Positions 26,622 to 35,758 of a stretch of DNA of 64,000 bases are shown in pieces. Each line of letters opens with the position of its first letter. Position 1 is the stretch's first letter. The notes below the pieces were generated by a model, which searched no databases, was not told the origin of the DNA, and saw only the letters and a program-made list of their open reading frames with translations. This DNA is from Paenibacillus sp. PL91 (GTDB taxonomy: Bacteria > Bacillota > Bacilli > Paenibacillales > Paenibacillaceae): the NCBI RefSeq assembly GCF_012935325.2, contig NZ_JABBYG020000005.1, positions 372,001-436,000 on the forward strand. Direction: 5' to 3'. A program made the translations under genes and the position numbers.

Positions 26622-27425
26622 ATGATGACAGATATGAATGGTAAAAGATGGTTTTCCAGCTTCGTCATGCTAGTACTGATTATTGGTTTATTAGCTGGCT
26701 GCGCCGCCCCTGGTCAAAATATCAATGACCAGGGGGATCAGACGCAGGAAACGCAGGAAAGCGAAGCATTGCAAGGCGATCAAGTAACGAATGCCGGCAG
26801 CATGGAACAGCCCTCTGCCTTCAGCGAGGCTGAGAAATCACCGACAGCTGCCCCGACAGCTGCGCCGAAGTCGACTGCGACGGTTAGCCCAGAAAATGAG
26901 CAGCCTACGGACGCCGCAGGAGATAAGCCGGCGACAGCTGCGCCGAAGCCTGACTCTAAGCCGACCTCAGCTCCTGATGGGAAGGATCAGATTAGTGCTG
27001 CCCCTTCAGCAATTCCGAGTGCAACCGCGAAGCCGGTTAAGACGGAGAAGCCTTTGCCTGCCGAAACGCCGCTGCCAGCGAATGTCGTAACCATCTCGAT
27101 TGTAGCGGACGAGGAGACGGGCACCGTGCTTGAACCGACCGCCGTTGAGCTCAAGAAGGATGATACGGTGCTTGAGGTTTTGAAGAGAATTACGCGAAAA
27201 AATAAAATTCAGATGGAGTACAAAGGATTAAAAGCAGCAGCGTATATCGAAGGGATCGATAACATCTACGAATTCGATCACGGCGCGAAGAGCGGCTGGA
27301 TGTACAAAGTAAATGGCGAATTCCCGAACAAAAGCGCTGGCGCCTATGCGCTCAAGGAAGGCGATGTTATCGAATGGCTGTATACGATTGATCTCGGCAA
27401 GGATCTAGGAGCTGAATATGAATGA
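26622..27425 (+). CDS. DUF4430 (transcobalamin-like) lipoprotein
   Basis: About 267 residues. The lipobox LLAGC anchors it outside the cell; a ~100-residue low-complexity linker rich in A, P, T, S and K follows, then a C-terminal DUF4430 domain (from VTISIVADEE to the end, with SGWMYKVNG and EGDVIEWLYT). DUF4430 is related to the C-terminal cobalamin-binding domain of animal transcobalamin and intrinsic factor. With the B12 riboswitch upstream and an ECF importer downstream, a surface cobalamin or cobinamide receptor is the best inference. ATG 26622 was chosen for the AAGAGAAG before it; GTG 26601 has no good site. Confidence 0.88.
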   Translation: MMTDMNGKRWFSSFVMLVLIIGLLAGCAAPGQNINDQGDQTQETQESEALQGDQVTNAGSMEQPSAFSEAEKSPTAAPTAAPKSTATVSPENEQPTDAAGDKPATAAPKPDSKPTSAPDGKDQISAAPSAIPSATAKPVKTEKPLPAETPLPANVVTISIVADEETGTVLEPTAVELKKDDTVLEVLKRITRKNKIQMEYKGLKAAAYIEGIDNIYEFDHGAKSGWMYKVNGEFPNKSAGAYALKEGDVIEWLYTIDLGKDLGAEYE

Positions 27426-28291
27426 ATACCGCCTTCGGCTCCGTACATCCGATTACAAGCTTCAGTTACTATGCGGGTGTGATTGCTTTTAGCATGCTGC
27501 TTTTCCATCCTCTGTTTCTAGTGAGCTTGCTTGCCGTGATTGCGCTTGTCGTTATCATTCACGGGGAAGGAAAGCAGCTTCTAAGGCTGCTTCCTTATTA
27601 TGTGCTGATGGGCGGCTCCGTTGCAGTTCTCAATCCGCTTTTTTCGCATCGCGGGAGGCATATTTTATTTTATTTCATGGATCAGCCGATTACGCTGGAG
27701 GCGATTTTGTACGGAGTGACGATGATGCTTTCACTACTGGGGATTTTACTCACATTCGTATCGTTTCAACATATTGTCACGACAGACAAATGGATGTATT
27801 TGTTTTCTCGCGTGCTGCCGCGAACCTCACTGCTTACGTCGATGTCGATCCGCTTCGTGCCGCTTTTTTTGCGGAGGCTGGAGCAGATTACGACCGTGCA
27901 GCGGACGAAGGGCGTATCGATAATGGAGGGAAGCTTGCGAAAGCGCAGCAAGGACGGCATGCTGCTCGTTCGCGTGCTATTAACCTGGTCGCTTGAGGAA
28001 GCGCTGCAGACGGCAGATTCCATGAAGGCGCGCGGTTATGGCACGGTTAAGCGAAGCTCATACGTCATATACCGCATGGATCGAAGAGATGGGTATACGC
28101 TTTTATTTTTGGCAGCGATGGGGCTTGCATGCATATGGGGCTGGACGCAGGGCTTTGGCGTGCTGACCGTTTATCCGCGGCTCGAAACGATGTCTTTTCA
28201 CCGAGGGGAAGGCTTTGTTTATGCGTGCTATTGTGCCTTTCTGCTAACCCCGGTCGTACTCGAAGGAATGGAGAGAAGGTCATGGAAGTAA
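27422..28291 (+). CDS. ecfT: ECF transporter transmembrane subunit EcfT
   Basis: 289 residues, CbiQ/EcfT family, about six membrane helices. The cytoplasmic coupling motif SMKARGYG is present. EcfT joins the ATPases to the substrate-binding S component. It overlaps the lipoprotein gene by 4 bp and the ATPase gene by 10 bp, all in the B12-riboswitch operon. Confidence 0.9.
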   Translation: MNTAFGSVHPITSFSYYAGVIAFSMLLFHPLFLVSLLAVIALVVIIHGEGKQLLRLLPYYVLMGGSVAVLNPLFSHRGRHILFYFMDQPITLEAILYGVTMMLSLLGILLTFVSFQHIVTTDKWMYLFSRVLPRTSLLTSMSIRFVPLFLRRLEQITTVQRTKGVSIMEGSLRKRSKDGMLLVRVLLTWSLEEALQTADSMKARGYGTVKRSSYVIYRMDRRDGYTLLFLAAMGLACIWGWTQGFGVLTVYPRLETMSFHRGEGFVYACYCAFLLTPVVLEGMERRSWK

Positions 28292-29931
28292 TTCAAGTCA
28301 ATCAATTGACGTTCCACTATCCCGATGCAAAGGGGGCAGCACTCGATGAAGTATCGTTTCATGTGAAGCAGGGCGAATTCGTCGTTTTATGCGGCGCTTC
28401 GGGCTGCGGAAAAACGACGCTGCTGCGGCATCTGAAGAAAGAGACGCTGCCGGTAGGCAAACGCTCGGGCTCCGTTAAGTATAATGGCGCTTTGCTGGAG
28501 GAGCTCCCTGCGGCCTTAGCGGCGGAGCAAATCGGCATGGTCTTCCAAAATCCCGAGAATCAGATCGTGATGGACCAGGTATGGCATGAGCTCGCTTTTT
28601 CGATGGAAAATGTCGGTTATGAGCAGGCGGTTATGCGCAAGCGTCTAGCTGAGATGAGCCATTTCTTTGGGCTGGAGGAGCTGCTATACAAGTCCGTGCA
28701 TGAAATATCGGGAGGCCAGAAGCAGCTGATCAATTTGGCCTCCGTCATGCTGCTGCAGCCGAAGCTGCTTCTGCTGGATGAGCCGACCTCGCAGCTGGAC
28801 CCGGTTGCGGCGCGTGATTTTTTGCAGCTCATTTACCGCTTGAATCAGGAGATGTCGATGACGGTTATTATCAGTGAGCATCGGCTTGAGGATGTTATCC
28901 CGCTTGCGGACCGGATCGTTATGCTGGAAGGAGGCAGGGTGAAATACGACGCTGCCCCAAGAGAGCTATGCCAATCGATCGGAGATCAGGAAGCGCCAAA
29001 CGACTTGTCGTACTTGCCGTCTGTCACGAAGCTGTTTTTGTCAGCTCTTCCGGCAGGCAATCCTATTGCAGTCCAAGAAATACCGCTTACGGTGCGGGAA
29101 GGAAAGCGGTGGCTGGCTGGTCAAGACGGAATAAAGACAGATTTAACGGGTCATGAAGGAAATCACGAAAGCAAAGTGCAAGATGCGAAGCAACGGCTGC
29201 TAGCCTGTGATGAGATTACATTCAAGTATGAGAAAACCGGTTCAGAGGTGCTGAAGAAGCTGTCGCTTAACGTGTATAAGCATGAGTTTTTGGCGGTGCT
29301 TGGCGGCAACGGGGCTGGGAAAACGACGATGCTGCAGATGATGGCAGGACTTTTGCAGCCGCAGCGCGGCAGAGTAAAAAAGGAGAAAAATATTAAAGTA
29401 GGCTACTTAGCTCAAAATCCGCTCCTCTATTTCAGCTATGATACCGTTGAAGAGGAGCTGCAGCGGATGGCCGCCTACGCGGGGCTTGTAGATCGTGAGG
29501 GGAAGATCGCAAGGATTGTTGACGCATTGCAGATTGCTGCCATATTGCCTAAGCATCCTTATGATTTGAGCGGCGGAGAACAGCAGCGGGCAGCGCTTGC
29601 GCTTGTGCTTCTTGGAGAGCCTGAGGTGCTGTGCCTCGATGAGCCGACGAAGGGTCTAGACCCCATAGCGAAGCAGCGGACGGCGGAGCTGCTGCAGCAG
29701 CTTTGCCAATTAGGAAAAACCATTGTTATGGTTACGCATGATATTGAATTTGCTGCCGAGCATGCGACGCGCTGCGCGATGCTGTTTGACGGAGCAATAG
29801 CCGCTGAGGCGGCACCGGCATTGTTTTTTGGAACCAATTATTTTTATACGACGGCCATTAACCGGACGGTTCGCGAATGGCTGCCGGATGCGTTGACGGT
29901 CAAGGATGTGATTGACCGATGGGCAAACTAA
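28282..29931 (+). CDS. ECF transporter double ATPase (EcfA-EcfA' fusion)
   Basis: 549 residues from ATG 28282, which overlaps the EcfT stop. Two complete ABC ATPase domains stand in one chain: the first with GASGCGKTT, SGGQKQ and LLLLDEPTSQLDP; the second with GGNGAGKTT, LSGGEQQ and VLCLDEPTKGLDP. It powers the ECF importer; other Firmicutes usually encode the A and A' subunits as separate genes. Being dedicated to this operon it suggests a group-I style transporter with private energising units rather than a shared ECF module. Confidence 0.93.
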   Translation: MEVIQVNQLTFHYPDAKGAALDEVSFHVKQGEFVVLCGASGCGKTTLLRHLKKETLPVGKRSGSVKYNGALLEELPAALAAEQIGMVFQNPENQIVMDQVWHELAFSMENVGYEQAVMRKRLAEMSHFFGLEELLYKSVHEISGGQKQLINLASVMLLQPKLLLLDEPTSQLDPVAARDFLQLIYRLNQEMSMTVIISEHRLEDVIPLADRIVMLEGGRVKYDAAPRELCQSIGDQEAPNDLSYLPSVTKLFLSALPAGNPIAVQEIPLTVREGKRWLAGQDGIKTDLTGHEGNHESKVQDAKQRLLACDEITFKYEKTGSEVLKKLSLNVYKHEFLAVLGGNGAGKTTMLQMMAGLLQPQRGRVKKEKNIKVGYLAQNPLLYFSYDTVEEELQRMAAYAGLVDREGKIARIVDALQIAAILPKHPYDLSGGEQQRAALALVLLGEPEVLCLDEPTKGLDPIAKQRTAELLQQLCQLGKTIVMVTHDIEFAAEHATRCAMLFDGAIAAEAAPALFFGTNYFYTTAINRTVREWLPDALTVKDVIDRWAN

Positions 29932-30605
29932 AGGTTTGGTTTCTCTCCAGCATTGCCCTGTTCATTGCGGCGATGGCGTTATCGTCGGCCATTACGGATG
30001 AGCATTACCTGCTGCTGAGCATCGTGCTGCTCTTTGTGACGATGCTGCCTTTCTTTGCCAGATTCGAGAGACGGACGATAGAAGCCCGCGAAATCGTCAT
30101 TCTAGCTGTTCTGGCTGCCATTGCAGCCGTCAGCCGCGTGCCGTTCGCACCATTGCCAAGTGTACAGCCGACTTCCTTCGTCATCATTATTGCGGCTATC
30201 GTGTTCGGCGCTGAGTCTGGCTTCATTATTGGAGCGATTGCCGCGCTTGTGTCCAATATTTTTCTTGGACAAGGGCCTTGGACGCCATGGCAAATGTTTT
30301 GCTGGGGCATGATTGGAGCAACGGCCGGCTGGCTTCGCCATACTTGGCTCATCAAAACCAAGATCGGCTTGCTCACATTCGGCTTTGTGTGGGGCTTTTT
30401 GTTCGGCTGGATCATGAATATATGGTATATCATTGGCTTGCCGGACGCGCTAAGCTGGAATTTGATTATTATCGCCTATATCCAAAGCTTTTATTTTGAT
30501 CTAGCGCATGCGCTGTCAAATGTGTTCTTCCTTGCGGTGTTCGGCAGCAGCTGGATCGTTATTTTGTCTCGGTTCAAGAAAAAGTATGGATTACTGGGTT
30601 CATAG
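29919..30605 (+). CDS. ECF S component (probable cobalamin/cobinamide)
   Basis: 228 residues, six hydrophobic segments, with the S-component features EARELVI-like EAREIVILAVLAAIAAVSR and GAESGFIIGAIAALVSNIFLGQ. It overlaps the ATPase gene by 13 bp and is the substrate-specificity subunit. It resembles the CbrT-like B12 S components; the riboswitch is the main evidence for the ligand. The related ligand cobinamide cannot be excluded. Confidence 0.88.
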   Translation: MGKLKVWFLSSIALFIAAMALSSAITDEHYLLLSIVLLFVTMLPFFARFERRTIEAREIVILAVLAAIAAVSRVPFAPLPSVQPTSFVIIIAAIVFGAESGFIIGAIAALVSNIFLGQGPWTPWQMFCWGMIGATAGWLRHTWLIKTKIGLLTFGFVWGFLFGWIMNIWYIIGLPDALSWNLIIIAYIQSFYFDLAHALSNVFFLAVFGSSWIVILSRFKKKYGLLGS

Positions 30606-30618
30606 CATAACCAAATGC

Positions 30619-30645
30619 AGGCGCCAGCTATTATGCTGGCGCCTT
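30619..30645 (+). terminator. Terminator-like hairpin after the ECF operon
   Basis: GGCGCCAGC pairs with GCTGGCGCC; only a short TTATT tract follows. Confidence 0.65.
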
Positions 30646-30778
30646 ATTCGTCGTTCTTTAATTGGTTGGGTAAAATACATGCCAATTGGACGGTTACAAG
30701 CCGAGGAGATCCATTTATGATGATTCTATAAGGTAAGTTGTCTATCATTGTGCGGGTTTTAAAAAGGAGACAGCGAAT

Positions 30779-31726
30779 ATGAACGAACGAAACGTAAGGG
30801 TAGCTGTCGTGCAGGCAGCACCGATTTTATTCGATAAAATGTCCGCCTTCCACAAAATTGCTGGCTATGCCAAGCAAGCGCAGGCACAAGGCGCCAAGCT
30901 GCTGCTTTTTCCAGAGGTATTTATCGCCGGCTATCCGAGAGGGCTCTCCTTCGGCGCCCGGGTCGGAAGCAGAACGATGGAGGGACGCGAGGACTTTGCG
31001 CGATACTGGGAAAGCGCGATTGATGTTCCTGGAACGGATACCGATTTGCTTGGAGAGATCGCCAAAGAAGCAGGCGTGTATTTGATCGTTGGCGTCGTGG
31101 AGCGGGATCAGGATTACAGCCGCTCAACGCTTTATAATAGCATCATTTATATCGGGCCGGACGGCCGCTTGCTTGGCAAGCACCGGAAGCTGATGCCGAC
31201 CGGCTCGGAACGGTTGCTTTGGGGACAAGGGGACGGAAGCACGCTTACCGTAATTGATACCCCATTTGGCCGAATCGGCGGGTTGATTTGCTGGGAGAAT
31301 TACATGCCTCTTGCCAGAACGGCCATGTATGCGAAAGGGATCGATATTTTAGTAACGCCAACAGCAGATGCTAGAGATACTTGGCAAGCAACGCTGAAGC
31401 ATATTGCATGCGAAGGGAGGTGCTACGTATTGTCGAGCAACCAGTTTGTAACAAAGGACTCTTATCCAGCGGACTTGAATGGCTATGCGGAGCTTGCGCA
31501 GGACCCGGACACGCTATGCCGGGGAGGAAGCGCAATTGTTGGTCCTTTGGGTGATTATGTAACGGAGCCGGTATATGGGGAAGAAACGATTTTGTACGCG
31601 GATTTGGATATGTCGCTCGTAACTGCAAGCCGCTTTGATTTCGACGTTGTCGGTCACTATAATCGCTCTGATATATTCCAGCTTCACGTAAATGAATCGA
31701 AACAAAGCATTGTAACCTTTACTTGA
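30779..31726 (+). CDS. Nitrilase-family carbon-nitrogen hydrolase
   Basis: 315 residues with the complete Glu-Lys-Cys triad: E46 in LLFPEVFIAGYP, K137 in GKHRKLMPT, C171 in GGLICWENYMPL. The spacing and the WENYMPL segment fit true nitrilases (nitrile to acid and ammonia) rather than amidases, though cyanide- or arylacetonitrile-type specificity cannot be read. It is cytoplasmic. A small membrane-protein gene follows 25 bp downstream in the same direction. Confidence 0.9.
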   Translation: MNERNVRVAVVQAAPILFDKMSAFHKIAGYAKQAQAQGAKLLLFPEVFIAGYPRGLSFGARVGSRTMEGREDFARYWESAIDVPGTDTDLLGEIAKEAGVYLIVGVVERDQDYSRSTLYNSIIYIGPDGRLLGKHRKLMPTGSERLLWGQGDGSTLTVIDTPFGRIGGLICWENYMPLARTAMYAKGIDILVTPTADARDTWQATLKHIACEGRCYVLSSNQFVTKDSYPADLNGYAELAQDPDTLCRGGSAIVGPLGDYVTEPVYGEETILYADLDMSLVTASRFDFDVVGHYNRSDIFQLHVNESKQSIVTFT

Positions 31727-31751
31727 CGATTTAAATAGAGGAGGAACTCAG

Positions 31752-31892
31752 ATGGAAGTGCCTGTAGGCGTATGGATCGCTTCTGCGATTATTGTAGTTA
31801 TTTTAGCATGGATCACGTTTTGGATTACGAACAAGGCATATTCGCGGAGATGGGAAGATCAGGATACCGAAACGAAAGGCAAACACTATTAG
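31752..31892 (+). CDS. Small single-span membrane protein (46 residues)
   Basis: A short gene with a very strong Shine-Dalgarno (GAGGAGG) before ATG 31752. The product has one hydrophobic helix (about residues 6-27, WIASAIIVVILAWITFWIT) and a charged cytosolic tail (KAYSRRWEDQDTETKGK). I do not recognise a family. It lies 25 bp after the nitrilase gene and may share its transcript. The start signal and clean helix make it likely to be real. Confidence 0.7.
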   Translation: MEVPVGVWIASAIIVVILAWITFWITNKAYSRRWEDQDTETKGKHY

Positions 31893-32019
31893 TCAGCAGC
31901 AGCTGTATTCGTCCTATTAGAGCAAAGCTCCCATGGCTTTGCAATTAATGCTACAATAGTAGAAAAACATGAGGGGAAGAAATCGGGAGTATAGCTAGTG
32001 AGATGCCCCGGACAAACTG

Positions 32020-32667
32020 ATGGATGAAACTGAACCTCTTGTCACGAAGCAATGCGCCAGCTGCAAGGAAGAGAAGCCGCTCTCCCAATTTTTGCGACGG
32101 ACGGGCAGACGCTCAAGCACCGGTTCGCGTCGCGGCGCTTGCCGGGCTTGCAGAAAGGTGAAGGCTGCTGTCGCCTCTGTGGCTGAACCTGCCCCAGTGG
32201 CAGCTGTCGCAGCCCGTGAGAATGTAGTAAAACGACGCAGCAGAGCACAAGCAGCAAAGCCGCTGCTTTCTTCGCCTCCAAGGCCTTCCATCCCGCTGCC
32301 GAATGACCCGGCAGCTCTAAAAACGACTCGACAAGGGACGATTTGGATGAGAGGCAAGACGGATAAAGGCCGGCGCTGGTATCAAGAAATAGAGCTGGAG
32401 CTAGCGGTAACGCTAGTGAAGGAGCATGCTGCGGTTATCGTGAACCGGCATACCATTCGAAGGTTGTTCAGCAATAAGGATTTTCGCCGCTATATTTTGG
32501 AGCGGGACGAGCATACCTGTTATTTTTGCGGACAATTCGGAGATACGATCGATCATATGCTGCCGCGTGCCAAGGGAGGGCATACGACGCCTGTTAACTG
32601 TGTCTGCGCGTGCAATGCTTGCAACCAATCGAAGGCGGATCAGGATATAGAATCGTTTATGAAATAG
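32020..32667 (+). CDS. HNH endonuclease with N-terminal zinc ribbon
   Basis: 215 residues. The N-terminus has CASC (C12, C15) and CRAC (C41, C44), likely one zinc site. A basic, alanine-rich linker follows. The C-terminal HNH domain has C167-X2-C170 and C198-X2-C201 (structural zinc), D178-H179 in IDHMLPRAKGG, and N202 in the final helix. These small HNH proteins are common in Bacillales chromosomes; a role in defence, repair or RNA handling is unproven. No strong Shine-Dalgarno precedes ATG 32020, but TGA at 31999 limits the frame. Confidence 0.85.
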   Translation: MDETEPLVTKQCASCKEEKPLSQFLRRTGRRSSTGSRRGACRACRKVKAAVASVAEPAPVAAVAARENVVKRRSRAQAAKPLLSSPPRPSIPLPNDPAALKTTRQGTIWMRGKTDKGRRWYQEIELELAVTLVKEHAAVIVNRHTIRRLFSNKDFRRYILERDEHTCYFCGQFGDTIDHMLPRAKGGHTTPVNCVCACNACNQSKADQDIESFMK

Positions 32668-32701
32668 GAAAAGCTTGTTTTTTATCATGTTTGTTGCCAT
32701 T

Positions 32702-32741
32702 CTGCCACCGTTCCGAAACTGGGACGGTGGCATTTTGTTTG
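32702..32741 (+). terminator. Terminator after the HNH gene
   Basis: TGCCACCGTTCC pairs with GGGACGGTGGCA, followed by TTTTGTTT. Confidence 0.8.
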
Positions 32742-32788
32742 TATCGGACGTTAACTTCATTCATGCAGCCTACCTAACTCTGCTGAAC

Positions 32789-32813
32789 ATAACAATTGAT
32801 GATAATTTGTTAT
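32789..32813. promoter_or_regulatory. Candidate LacI-type operator before the GH5 mannanase
   Basis: ATAACAA (32789-32795) and TTGTTAT (32807-32813) form perfect inverted arms 11 bp apart. A second pair, GTTAT-N6-ATAAC, lies near 32860-32875. The same TTGTTAT word recurs at the LacI gene and at the binding-protein promoter. A possible promoter is TTGATA (32837) with TATGTT (32861). The rest of the 400-bp gap is AT-rich leader with no gene. Confidence 0.55.
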
Positions 32814-33075
32814 TTAAATTTATTTTTTTATTCATATTGATATCATATTGTTATTTATGTTATGTTTTAATAACGGATTTGATTATGAAAATAGTTCCAG
32901 CTCAGAGATGAATACCCAATGACTGTTTTTTGATCCTATAAGGTGAAAGTAGAGGGGGCTGAGAAGGAGGTGGTTGGATCGAATAAATAGGTGGGAAGTG
33001 TACCGATTTACTTGCAGCCAGATCGATCACTAAAAGCCAGGCCTTCATCACAAAAACAGTAGGAGGAATTTAGTT

Positions 33076-34533
33076 ATGTTGATGATCCGGAAAATGAAAT
33101 TAACGCTTATGGTTGCTATTATGCTGGCTATGGTTGTCCCGTTTATCGCAAATGAACAAAGCTTTGCAGCTAACGGGTTTTATGTAAGCGGTAACAAATT
33201 AAAGGATGCGAACGGAAATGATTTTGTTATCCGGGGAATCAATAATCCTCATGCTTGGTATGATACCCAAGCATATAATGCTTTGAGCACGATTAGCTCC
33301 AAAAAAGTGAATGCGGTCAGAATCGTGTGGCAAACGAGCGGATCGGCAGCACGTTTACAGCAAATCATCGATCGCTGCAAGGAGCTTGGGATGATTGCGA
33401 TTGTCGAATTGCATGACGTAACAGGCTCTAATAGCGCTAGCGGTTTAAACAATATGGCAAGCTATTTCGCCAGCAGCGCGGTAAAGGCTGTACTGACCGG
33501 TAATGAAAAGTATGTACTCGTCAATATTGCGAATGAATGGGGAGACTCAACGCTAGCTGATACGGCATGGCGTGATGCCTACAAAACGGCTATTACGACC
33601 ATTAGGAATGCAGGAATTCACAATACGATCGTAGTAGACGGATCTGGCTGGGGGCAAAATTCTTCTCCAATCAAAGCCTACGGAAATGCGCTTCTTTCAC
33701 ATGACCCGGATCATAATGTCATGTTTTCGATTCACATGTATGGCTCTTGGAATGATTCCGCACGAATTGGCTCGGAGCTGCAGGCGATTAAGGATTTGGG
33801 CTTGGCGGTCATGATTGGGGAGTTCGGCTATAACTATAACAACGGCAACAATAATCTGGGGAGCCAGGTTAATGCTCAGGAGGTTATGAACCAGAGCCAG
33901 GCAAAAGGAATTGGTTACATGGCTTGGTCATGGACGGGAAATGATTCTGGCAATGCTTGGCTTGATATGACGACAAGTGATTGGCAGACGCTGACCTCAT
34001 GGGGGAATCTCGTCATTAACGGAACAAATGGCATAGCGGCTACTTCAGCCAAGGCCTCTGTTTTCAGCAGCGGAACTAATTCAGCTTTGTATGATTTTGA
34101 AAATTACAGCACGCAGGGGTGGACCGCTTTAAATATAACCGGCGGCCCATGGTCAGTGACAGAATGGGCAGCGAGCGGCAGCAATTCATTAAAAGCTGAC
34201 GTTACGTTAGGCGGCGGTCAATTTACGCTAAAATATACCGGCTCTAACAATTTCAGCGGCAAGTCATCCATTTCGGCGAAAGTTAAGCATGCCCCGTGGG
34301 GCAATGTAGGGAGCGGCTTACAAGCGAAGCTGTTTATCAAAACAGGAGCAAGCTACACATGGTATGATTCTGGAACGGTAAATATCCAAGCATCAGGCGC
34401 TTCAACGCTCACACTGAGCTTGTCCGGCGTAGCTAATTTGGGTGATGTACGTGAAGTGGGCGTGGAATTCTTGTCAACGGCTAACTCCAGCGGAACCTCC
34501 GCCGTTTATGTGGATAGTGTGGTGCTTCAATAA
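33076..34533 (+). CDS. Secreted GH5 endo-beta-1,4-mannanase with C-terminal CBM
   Basis: 485 residues with a signal peptide (about 1-32, ending SFAANG). The GH5 barrel has the acid/base E154 in NIANEWGDS and nucleophile E249 in VMIGEFGYN, and GINNPHAWYD near the start, as in GH5_8 bacterial mannanases. Residues about 340-485 form a beta-sandwich (YDFENYSTQGW...VYVDSVVLQ) like the mannan-binding modules of Bacillus mannanases. It cuts mannan outside the cell, generating oligomers for the transporter cluster that follows. AGGAGG precedes ATG 33076. Confidence 0.92.
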   Translation: MLMIRKMKLTLMVAIMLAMVVPFIANEQSFAANGFYVSGNKLKDANGNDFVIRGINNPHAWYDTQAYNALSTISSKKVNAVRIVWQTSGSAARLQQIIDRCKELGMIAIVELHDVTGSNSASGLNNMASYFASSAVKAVLTGNEKYVLVNIANEWGDSTLADTAWRDAYKTAITTIRNAGIHNTIVVDGSGWGQNSSPIKAYGNALLSHDPDHNVMFSIHMYGSWNDSARIGSELQAIKDLGLAVMIGEFGYNYNNGNNNLGSQVNAQEVMNQSQAKGIGYMAWSWTGNDSGNAWLDMTTSDWQTLTSWGNLVINGTNGIAATSAKASVFSSGTNSALYDFENYSTQGWTALNITGGPWSVTEWAASGSNSLKADVTLGGGQFTLKYTGSNNFSGKSSISAKVKHAPWGNVGSGLQAKLFIKTGASYTWYDSGTVNIQASGASTLTLSLSGVANLGDVREVGVEFLSTANSSGTSAVYVDSVVLQ

Positions 34534-34556
34534 GCGATAAGCGGTGTTATTTAAAT

Positions 34557-34590
34557 GATAAGGGCTGGGTAATACCGGCCCTTATCCTTT
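34557..34590. terminator. Bidirectional terminator between GH5 and lacI-type genes
   Basis: GATAAGGGC pairs with GCCCTTATC; the genes converge on it. Confidence 0.8.
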
Positions 34591-34611
34591 CTTTGGTAAG
34601 GCAGCTCCAAC

Positions 34612-35625
34612 TTAATTTCTAATCATAACCTCAGCCTGAATGAGCGTTTTTTCATGGCTTGTGCTTGGATTGAGAATACGCCACAGCATTTTATCGACTG
34701 CACGCTTACCTAGCAGCTCCTTATCCACATTCACCGTAGCAAGAAAAGGAATTTGCGGATGCGTATTGTCGAAGCCGGTAAATACGAGCGTTTCGGGTAC
34801 AGCCATCCCCATATCTCGGAGTGTTTCCAGCGCGAATAAAGCAAATATATCGTTGGCGCATACGAAAACTTCTGGCAAGCCATGCTCCAAGACAGCAGCC
34901 TTAAACGTGTCGTGGAAGTTTTCAAGTTCCGGTCCCATTAACGAAGGGATTTGCTTCATCTCGATGTCGTTGTCCTCGAGTGCGGAACGGAAGCCAAGAT
35001 AACGCTCGTAAAAGCTTTGCGCATCTCTAATATTGCCCAAAAACTGATAGTTTTTGTAGCCCTTCGTAATAACCGAATTCATGATTTCTCTCATGCTGGA
35101 CAAGTTGTCGGTAAAGATGGAGTCGCATTGAAAGCATGGATCGAAATGATCGACCATGACGACAGGAATGCCTAAACGCTTAATATCCAGCAAAACAGGT
35201 GTTGAAATGGATCCGACTGTAATGATGCCTAGTATAGCTTCAGGATTTAGTAGAGAGAACATAGAATCATCCGTAGGCTCCGTTAACGTTAAAATGTTAA
35301 TGCCCTTCTGGTTCAGCCTGGCAGAGATGCCGTTAAATATCGGCCCCCAGTACAGCGATTCGGTGTTTTGGTAACGCACGTTCGGAAAAAGCACAAGAAT
35401 CGTCCCCGTCCAGTTTCGCGTATCGATGTCCAGAAGCTCGCTCGGTACAGGAGCAGCTTGAGCGTCCTTAAAGTAACCGAGCTGTCCTGCCGCTCTCAAA
35501 ATCAATTCCCTCGTTTGTGTGCTGACTCCAGATTTGCCGGACAATCCCCGTGATACAGCGAATTTCGATAATCCTGTAAAATCAGCTATTGCTTGAATCG
35601 TTACTTTGCGCCGCATATCTGTCAT
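34612..35625 (-). CDS. LacI/GalR-family transcriptional regulator
   Basis: 337 residues: an N-terminal HTH (VTIQAIADFTGLSKFAVSRGLSG) and hinge, then a periplasmic-binding-protein-like sensor domain (VVMVDHFDP, VFVCANDIFALFALETL). It lies between the secreted mannanase and the large transporter cluster, divergent from the latter, so it is the obvious local regulator of mannan use. Its own promoter region contains tandem TTTGTTAT words, implying autoregulation. Confidence 0.9.
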   Translation of the reverse strand: MTDMRRKVTIQAIADFTGLSKFAVSRGLSGKSGVSTQTRELILRAAGQLGYFKDAQAAPVPSELLDIDTRNWTGTILVLFPNVRYQNTESLYWGPIFNGISARLNQKGINILTLTEPTDDSMFSLLNPEAILGIITVGSISTPVLLDIKRLGIPVVMVDHFDPCFQCDSIFTDNLSSMREIMNSVITKGYKNYQFLGNIRDAQSFYERYLGFRSALEDNDIEMKQIPSLMGPELENFHDTFKAAVLEHGLPEVFVCANDIFALFALETLRDMGMAVPETLVFTGFDNTHPQIPFLATVNVDKELLGKRAVDKMLWRILNPSTSHEKTLIQAEVMIRN

Positions 35626-35662
35626 CCTACCTTACTTTTATTGTTTGTTAGCTATATTCGAG

Positions 35663-35678
35663 TTTGTTATTTTGTTAT
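35663..35678. promoter_or_regulatory. Tandem TTTGTTAT words at the lacI-type promoter
   Basis: Two direct copies of TTTGTTAT back to back, 38 bp upstream of the LacI-type start. They match the arms of the operators at 32789 and 35759. Confidence 0.5.
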
Positions 35679-35758
35679 GTGACTAAATATAGCTCGTTTC
35701 GGGGTGAAATACAAGCGCTTTTACTTAAATCATGAGTCTTTATGGCTATTTTTTTGAC

